Shown here: in pieces, positions 7,351-13,541 of the stretch | How positions within the stretch are numbered: position 1 is the first letter of the stretch | Layout of the letters: each line of letters starts with the position of its first letter | Assembly (NCBI GenBank): GCA_964449175.1 | Contig: CAYUYH010000046.1 | Location: 1-13,541, forward strand | Reading direction: 5' to 3' | Origin: CAYUYH01 sp964449175 | Lineage (GTDB): Bacteria; Planctomycetota; Phycisphaerae; SM23-33 | DNA length: 13,541 bases | Made by a program: the position numbers and the translations under genes | Notes under the pieces: generated by a model | Told to the model about the DNA's origin: nothing | Database searches by the model: none | Seen by the model: only the letters and a program-made list of their open reading frames with translations

Positions 7351-8520
7351 CTATTTCAGGCCATGAAGGCTGAAGACATTGGCCTTCGCGCTGGCGATCG
7401 TCTCGTCGATCGCGGCGTCCACTCGCTGCCGCGTCGGCTCATCCGGCACGACCGCGCGGTCGGGCAGTCCGCCGCGGAAGTCGGTGTTGCCCAGCATCAC
7501 GCCGCCCAGCCCGGCGCTCATTGCGTCCGCGTGGCCGGCCTCGCCGCACAGCGCCGCCCAGGCCAACACCCAGGCGCGGACGGTGTTGGGGATGTTGTAC
7601 CCCCCGCCGCCGACGGCGAGAGTCGGCCGGCTGAACCGCCGCACCGCCTCGATGACCTCCACGTGGGCATTGTTCGTCAGGCTCATGGCAGTCAGCGGGT
7701 CGCCGGCCAGACCGTCCATGCCGAGCTCCATCACGAACACGTCCGGCTCGTACGCCGTCGCCAGCGGCAGCGCGACCTCGCGGACCGCCCGCAGGAACGC
7801 GCCGTCATACGTGCCCGGCGGCAGCGGCACGTTCACGCTGTAGCCCAGCCCCTCGCCCGTGCCGACCTCGTCGACGAAGCCCGTGCCGGGGAACAGCGTC
7901 CTGCCGTCCTGGTGCATCGAGATGGTCATCACGTCGCGGCGATCGTAGAACGCCGCCTGCACGCCGTCGCCGTGGTGGGCGTCGACGTCCAGGTACAGAA
8001 CGCGCTTGCCGCCGTCGGCCAGGCGCATGCACGCCAGGGCCACGTCGTTCATGTAGCAGAAGCCCGATGCTCTGGCCGGGAATGCGTGGTGCAGCCCGCC
8101 CGAGGGATTGAACGCGACGTCCGCCTGGCCGGCAAGGATCAGCTCCGCTCCGGCGAGCGACGCCCCGCAGGCCAGGGCCGAGTACTCGTACATGCCGGGG
8201 AAGATCGGGCAGTCAGCCGTGCCCAGGCCCATAGCGAGCGCCTCGCCCGGATCGGGCGGCGTGTCGGCGGCGGTGGCGAGAACGTCGAGGTACCGCGGCG
8301 TATGGAACCTGGCCAGTGCGTCTCTGTCGGCCGGAGCGGGCGTGACCTGTCGGCGGCCGGGGGCGGCAAGCAACCCCATCGAGGCGACGGTCTGACGGAC
8401 CTGGCCGGCCCGGCTGGTGTTGAAGGGGCATGTCGCCGGATATGGATGCTGCTCGAGCCCGGGGCAGTGAAGGAACACCGCCCGCAAGGCGCCATCGTGA
8501 TTGTCATTGGCGGGGCACAT
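7351..8520 (-). CDS. acuC: AcuC-like class I HDAC-family deacetylase
   Basis: 389 residues from the ATG at 8520; the frame stays open upstream, but that part lies opposite or inside the isochorismatase gene and is not protein-like. An AGGG lies about 9 nt before the start. It has the arginase/deacetylase fold signature of AcuC and class I HDACs: the histidine pair GLHHAF (H144, H145), SGFCYMNDVALA, LDVDAHHGDG giving zinc ligands D180 and H182, GMDGLAGDP with the third ligand D269, and GGGGYN with the transition-state tyrosine Y308. In Bacillus subtilis, AcuC removes acetyl groups from acetyl-CoA synthetase and reactivates it. With acs 2.7 kb upstream and a GNAT domain downstream in the same block, the same role is likely here. 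Acetylpolyamine or other amide hydrolysis is the family alternative. Confidence 0.9.
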   Translation of the reverse strand: MCPANDNHDGALRAVFLHCPGLEQHPYPATCPFNTSRAGQVRQTVASMGLLAAPGRRQVTPAPADRDALARFHTPRYLDVLATAADTPPDPGEALAMGLGTADCPIFPGMYEYSALACGASLAGAELILAGQADVAFNPSGGLHHAFPARASGFCYMNDVALACMRLADGGKRVLYLDVDAHHGDGVQAAFYDRRDVMTISMHQDGRTLFPGTGFVDEVGTGEGLGYSVNVPLPPGTYDGAFLRAVREVALPLATAYEPDVFVMELGMDGLAGDPLTAMSLTNNAHVEVIEAVRRFSRPTLAVGGGGYNIPNTVRAWVLAWAALCGEAGHADAMSAGLGGVMLGNTDFRGGLPDRAVVPDEPTRQRVDAAIDETIASAKANVFSLHGLK

Positions 8521-8545
8521 CGGGCAAACCCTGCGACATTGCGCC

Positions 8546-8564
8546 TTGCCCCGCGGCGGGGCAA
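8546..8564 (-). promoter_or_regulatory. Hairpin in the acuC 5' leader
   Basis: TTGCCCCG (8546-8553) and CGGGGCAA (8557-8564) are perfect 8-bp arms around a 3-nt loop. If transcription starts from the TATAAT just upstream, this stem would lie within a few bases of the 5' end of the acuC message, where such stems often slow decay. It leaves the acuC ribosome-binding region free. No U-run follows, so it does not look like a terminator. An operator reading is possible. Confidence 0.4.
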
Positions 8565-8574
8565 CGGCGGCGCG

Positions 8575-8583
8575 ATTATACCA
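8575..8583 (-). promoter_or_regulatory. Extended -10 promoter for acuC and the genes downstream
   Basis: Read on the minus strand, the sequence is TGGTATAAT: a perfect sigma-70-type -10 hexamer (8575-8580) preceded by the TGn extension, in an otherwise very GC-rich 86-nt gap between the isochorismatase stop and the acuC start. No good -35 hexamer is seen at 16-18 bp, which an extended -10 can tolerate. A start near 8568 would give a leader of about 48 nt. This would let acuC, acd and the CoA-transferase/GNAT gene be expressed apart from the kinase and isochorismatase genes. Called by eye. Confidence 0.45.
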
Positions 8584-8606
8584 AGGGCCGGCCGCTGGGT
8601 CTGCCG

Positions 8607-9143
8607 TCACTTGACAATCGCCAGTATCTCCTTGAACTTCGGCCCCTCGGCGACCTTCAGGAGCTCGAACAGGGCCGTCTCCACGCTCGTGACGCCTGCC
8701 CCGGCGGCGCGCATCTTGTCCAAGCCGACCTGCTTGTTCGCCTCGGTCCGGGAGGAGACGGCGTCGCCGGCGACCTGGACCTCGCAGCCGCGGGCGAGCA
8801 GGTCGACGGCCGTCTGGTAGACGCACACGTGCGACTCGATGCCGCACAGCACGATCTGCTTCCGACCGGCCGCCTCAACGGCCTGGACGAACGCCGGCGC
8901 GCCGCAGCAACTGAAGGCTCGCTTCGTGATCGGCTGCTCCTCGAGCACCTCGGCCAGGGGCGGTACGGTCGGCCCCAGGCCGGCGGGGTTCTGCTCGGTG
9001 AAGATAGCGGGCACGTCGAGCACCTTCATGCCCCTGGCCAGCTTGACGGCGCCGGCGATGAGTTGCTTGGCGTCGTGCATAGCGCGGGCGAGGGCGTCCT
9101 GGATGTCGATGACGACCAGCAGCGTGCTATCGGCTTGCAGCAT
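8607..9143 (-). CDS. Isochorismatase-family cysteine hydrolase
   Basis: 178 residues from the ATG at 9143, which has an AAAGG about 9 nt upstream. A GTG at 9149, overlapping the preceding stop as GTGA, would add two residues but sits only 3 nt from that AGG. Numbered from the ATG, the catalytic triad of the family is visible: D13 in VVIDIQD, K74 in TKRAFSCC, and the nucleophile C107 in GIESHVCV with its preceding cis-peptide-type GIESH stretch. The length is usual for the small single-domain branch (YcaC- or nicotinamidase-like amidohydrolases). The substrate cannot be told from sequence; no PncA metal-site motif is clear. It follows the kinase gene by 2 nt, so the two are surely cotranscribed. 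Its presence in an acetate block is unexplained. Confidence 0.88.
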   Translation of the reverse strand: MLQADSTLLVVIDIQDALARAMHDAKQLIAGAVKLARGMKVLDVPAIFTEQNPAGLGPTVPPLAEVLEEQPITKRAFSCCGAPAFVQAVEAAGRKQIVLCGIESHVCVYQTAVDLLARGCEVQVAGDAVSSRTEANKQVGLDKMRAAGAGVTSVETALFELLKVAEGPKFKEILAIVK

Positions 9144-9145
9144 GG

Positions 9146-9790
9146 TCACGGACCTTTCTTGCTCATCTGGAGCCGGCAGTTGCGGCAGATGTCTTCGGGG
9201 GCGTCCTCGGCCGTCACGTCGATTGTCACGATCTTGGCCCCCCGCCGGCGATAGTGCTCGGCGAGCGGGGCCGTTCGCTCGTCGAAGACGGCCAGCTTCC
9301 TGCGGACGGCGGCTTCGTCGTCGTCGACGCGGTCGGCGCGGTCGCCGCCGGCGTTCACGGCGATTCGCCGGCGGATAGTATCCGGGGTACAGGACAGGCG
9401 GATGACCGCGCGGACGTCCACAATCGCGTCGACGTCGCCGGCCTGGCCGACGTGCCGGGGCAGGCCGTTGAGGATCAGCAGGTCATCGGCGCCCATCTGA
9501 CGGGCTGCGATGAACGACTGGAGAATCCGCTCGGCGATGTGGAAGTGCTCATCTTCAAGCAGCGCGCCGGTGGCGAGCACTCCCTTGAGGAACTCCACCT
9601 CGTCGGCTGTGAGATCCCCCGGCGGCCGTTCGGCGGCGACGGCCTGCCGGAGCTGCTCGCCGAAGTCGAAGTGCCGGCACGTCCTGCCGGCCAGGCCTTG
9701 CTGCTCGAGTAGATCGCCCAGCGGCGTCTTGCCGGACCCCGTCGCCCCCAGCAGGAGCAGGGCCTGCGGCTTGTGCGTTGTCTCGGTCAT
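9146..9790 (-). CDS. Adenylate-kinase-like P-loop nucleotide kinase
   Basis: 214 residues. The Walker A loop is GATGSGKT (15-22). LNGLPRHVGQ (107-116) stands where adenylate kinases have their DGFPR-Q motif, and R154, DDD (156-158) and the following R163-R164 with a TAPLAEHYRRRG segment (173-184) match the conserved C-terminal part of Adk/UMP-CMP kinases. The LID region is short and has no zinc fingers. The family moves phosphate from ATP to a nucleoside monophosphate. This copy departs from housekeeping Adk (leucines at usual FP positions, a CRNC pair at 202-205 near the end), so it is probably a paralogue with a different or unknown substrate. No clear Shine-Dalgarno precedes the ATG. An AMP kinase role next to AMP-forming Acs is attractive but unproven. 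Confidence 0.75.
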   Translation of the reverse strand: MTETTHKPQALLLLGATGSGKTPLGDLLEQQGLAGRTCRHFDFGEQLRQAVAAERPPGDLTADEVEFLKGVLATGALLEDEHFHIAERILQSFIAARQMGADDLLILNGLPRHVGQAGDVDAIVDVRAVIRLSCTPDTIRRRIAVNAGGDRADRVDDDEAAVRRKLAVFDERTAPLAEHYRRRGAKIVTIDVTAEDAPEDICRNCRLQMSKKGP

Positions 9791-9819
9791 AGGAGCGGGT
9801 CAGGATCCGTCGGCATCCT

Positions 9820-9873
9820 GGGAAAAGCGACCCTCGGTCCGGGCGTGCCGGACCGAGGGTCAGTGTTTTTCCC
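9820..9873. terminator. Strong bidirectional intrinsic terminator
   Basis: GACCCTCGGTCCGG (9829-9842) and CCGGACCGAGGGTC (9848-9861) are perfect 14-bp arms around a 5-nt loop. They are flanked by AAAA (9823-9826) on the left and TTTTT (9866-9870) on the right, so either strand yields a stem followed by a U-run; GGGAAAA and TTTTCCC can extend the stem. It lies just past the transporter stop and 30 nt before the kinase start, so it should end the acs-transporter message. The kinase gene then needs read-through or its own promoter. Confidence 0.85.
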
Positions 9874-9887
9874 GCTGATGGTCCGGC

Positions 9888-11153
9888 CTAGGCCGCGGCG
9901 GGCTGCTTTTCCAGGTGATGCGGCGCCCTGACGATCAGGGCCACGACGGCTGCGGCGATCAGAAGACCGATCGAGCAGTAATACGCGAATCTGAAACTCT
10001 GCGTGGCGTCGTAGACCTTGCCGGCCAGCAGTGCCAGCACGAATCCGCCGGCGCCCCACGCGGTGAACACGAACCCGTAGTTCATGCCGAAGTGCTTCAG
10101 GCCGTAGTAGTCCTTCGTCACCGACGGGAACAGCGACAGGTTGGCGCCGTAGTTCGCGCCGATCAGGGCGGACAGAACCGCCAGGACCGGCACGGTGGCA
10201 AGCCAGGTGCCGCTGGCCGTGCGCGACAGCAGGAAGATCAAGACGGCCTGGGAGATAAAGCAGATGATCATCGTCGCCCTTCGCCCGATCTTGTCTGACA
10301 GTGTCCCGGCGACAATCCTTCCAGCGCCGTTGCCGACGGCCAGCACCGCCACCAGCACGAAGCCCAGCTCTATACTGGCCTGTTTGCTGGCAATAGTGGC
10401 CAGCTTGGCAATGATCATCAGCCCAGCCCCGGCGCCACAGGCGTACATGAACCACAGAAGGTAGAACTGCCAGGTCTTCAGCATCTCGCGCGGCAGGAAG
10501 TTCTCCTTCTTGGCATTGGGACCGCCCTTGGGCGCCACCGTGCCGGCGGGTACGTAGCCGGCCGGCGGGGGCTTGAGAATCTGCGCCAACGCGCAGACCA
10601 GCACCAGGAAGCCGATGCCGAAGATAAGGACCATGTTCTGGATGCCGCAGGCGGTGGTGAGCCACTTGGCCAACGGCGCGGCGTAGACGCTGGCCAGGCC
10701 GAAGCCGCTGACGACGATCCCGGCGATCATGCCGGTCTTGGCCGCTGAGAACCACTTGACCGCCGGCGGCGTCGCCGAGGCATAGCTCAGGCCGATGCCC
10801 GCACCGGTCAGGATGCCGAACCCGATGATGTAGCCGACAGCATGGGTGGTCTGGCTGGCGACTATCAGGCCCAGCCCGACGAGCAGGCCGCCGATCGTCG
10901 CCACCGTGCGCGGGCCTATCTTGTCCTGCATGCGTCCGGCGGGAACCATAATGAGGCTGAAGACCAGGCACGCGATCGCGTATGGCCAGGACTTCTGCGC
11001 CTCGGACCAATTCCACTCCTTGGGAACGCCCTTGGAGATGACGCTCCACGTGTACAGCACGCCGAGAGCGAGGTTGATGCCCATGCCGGCGAACGTGACG
11101 CGCCAGCCGTGGAACTTCACGGACGTATCGAGACTGCCTGTATCTTCGGTCAT
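9888..11153 (-). CDS. MFS transporter, oxalate/formate antiporter (OFA) family
   Basis: 421 residues with about 12 membrane helices in two halves joined by a polar loop near 195-225. Family marks: GVLYTWSV in helix 1 (31-38), the MFS motif A GRMQDKIGPRT (73-83), its second-half copy GTLSDKIGRR (283-292), and NYGANLSLFPS (334-344) followed by DYYGLKHFGMNYG (348-360). R279 and K353 may correspond to the substrate-binding arginine and lysine of OxlT, which would fit an anionic carboxylate cargo. Oxalate itself is unlikely without oxalate genes nearby; acetate, pyruvate or another monocarboxylate fits the context. A GGAG lies 6 nt before the ATG. It begins 36 nt after acs ends, so the two form one operon closed by the terminator downstream. 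Confidence 0.88.
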   Translation of the reverse strand: MTEDTGSLDTSVKFHGWRVTFAGMGINLALGVLYTWSVISKGVPKEWNWSEAQKSWPYAIACLVFSLIMVPAGRMQDKIGPRTVATIGGLLVGLGLIVASQTTHAVGYIIGFGILTGAGIGLSYASATPPAVKWFSAAKTGMIAGIVVSGFGLASVYAAPLAKWLTTACGIQNMVLIFGIGFLVLVCALAQILKPPPAGYVPAGTVAPKGGPNAKKENFLPREMLKTWQFYLLWFMYACGAGAGLMIIAKLATIASKQASIELGFVLVAVLAVGNGAGRIVAGTLSDKIGRRATMIICFISQAVLIFLLSRTASGTWLATVPVLAVLSALIGANYGANLSLFPSVTKDYYGLKHFGMNYGFVFTAWGAGGFVLALLAGKVYDATQSFRFAYYCSIGLLIAAAVVALIVRAPHHLEKQPAAA

Positions 11154-11189
11154 TCCTATCTCCGGTGGTTCTGGTGCACGGCTGACCTG

Positions 11190-13175
<1,986 letters not shown>

Positions 13176-13541
13176 GGAGCAGCTCCTTTCGCGTTACTGT
13201 CAAGTCAACGAACAAGAACCATTATGACCAACTCAAGAAAAGACCCACGCAGCGGGCCCACATCGGCCGCCACTGCGCCAGGCCGGAAGACCACCTTGGT
13301 GTCGCCAGGCCGCAACGCACTGTAGGCCGGAGGATTACGCCCTCGGCAAGGCCGTGCTCAACTGCCGCGGAAAACACCACCCTCTCGCGTCGGCAGCCCA
13401 ACAGACCCGTCACGGTGGCGGGAAAACGGGCATTTTGGTGACATGGGGCTGAGAAGTCAACCGAAAAGACGCTGCCCCGCCGGTCTGGGTGCGTGTCTCG
13501 ATTGTGGCGGTCATGCGACGGATTGCCAGTGGGTGTCCCAT
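13176..13541. other. 366-nt region upstream of acs without a convincing gene
   Basis: It should hold the acs promoter. A possible -10, CATAAT on the minus strand (13221-13226), would give a leader of about 38 nt, but no good -35 lies 16-18 bp further up. A 10-bp direct repeat, CGCCAGGCCG, occurs at 13276-13285 and 13303-13312, with a partial copy (AGGCCG) at 13324-13329. Both strands remain open at the right edge: a minus frame ends at 13410 and a plus frame opens with ATG at 13443. Either could be a cut gene, but neither shows a recognisable motif. Confidence 0.4.

Noticed and set aside
8521..8847. N-terminal extension of the AcuC frame into the isochorismatase gene
   Set aside because: The added residues are arginine- and glycine-rich and overlap a real gene on the same strand in another frame; family length fits the start at 8520.
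13198..13208. TTGACTTGACA (minus strand) as a -35 box for acs
   Set aside because: It lies only about 22-33 nt before the GTG start, and no -10 hexamer follows at a proper distance.
13410..13541. Minus-strand open frame running in from the right edge (43 codons in view)
   Set aside because: No recognisable motif, and a competing plus-strand frame with ATG at 13443 is also open to the edge; neither can be judged without flanking sequence.
13525..13541. Sigma-54-like GG...GC pair (TGGCAATCCGTCGC, minus strand)
   Set aside because: The spacing between GG and GC is one base short and the TTGC half is missing.

Overview
This is a GC-rich bacterial window with two converging blocks of genes. The plus-strand block (1-3228) encodes the late steps of siroheme-dependent (Ahb) heme synthesis. 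The minus-strand block (13175-3309) handles acetate and acyl-CoA. The Ahb route and several acetate-activating enzymes suggest an anaerobic or facultatively anaerobic chemoheterotroph, perhaps a planctomycete or deltaproteobacterium-like lineage. That placement is inference from gene content only; the window holds no rRNA or other marker.

Heme block (plus strand): the 3' part of ahbC runs in from the left edge and overlaps, by ATGA, a 687-residue protein. That protein fuses an AhbD-type radical SAM heme synthase to two Lrp/AsnC-like siroheme decarboxylase modules, first AhbA-type and then AhbB-type. The two adjacent genes therefore carry all three conversions: siroheme to didecarboxysiroheme (A/B), then to Fe-coproporphyrin III (C), then to heme b (D). 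A small four-helix membrane protein of unknown function follows.

Acyl-CoA block (minus strand, in transcription order): AMP-forming acetyl-CoA synthetase (acs, GTG start); an OFA-family MFS transporter; a strong bidirectional terminator; an adenylate-kinase-like P-loop kinase and an isochorismatase-family hydrolase, tightly coupled; an extended -10 promoter with a hairpin leader; an AcuC/HDAC-type deacetylase; a fused ADP-forming acyl-CoA synthetase; and an acetyl-CoA hydrolase/CoA-transferase carrying a C-terminal GNAT domain.

How the genes may work together: the block has three ways to connect acetate (or another short acid) with its CoA ester, plus a likely monocarboxylate carrier. It also holds both candidate parts of a reversible lysine-acetylation switch (a GNAT writer and an AcuC eraser) and the classic target, Acs with its conserved PKTRSGK site. 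The most unusual points are the AhbD-AhbA-AhbB fusion and the placement of the GNAT domain on a CoA-transferase rather than on the ADP-forming synthetase, where Pat-type enzymes carry it. No tRNA, rRNA, CRISPR array or mobile element was seen.
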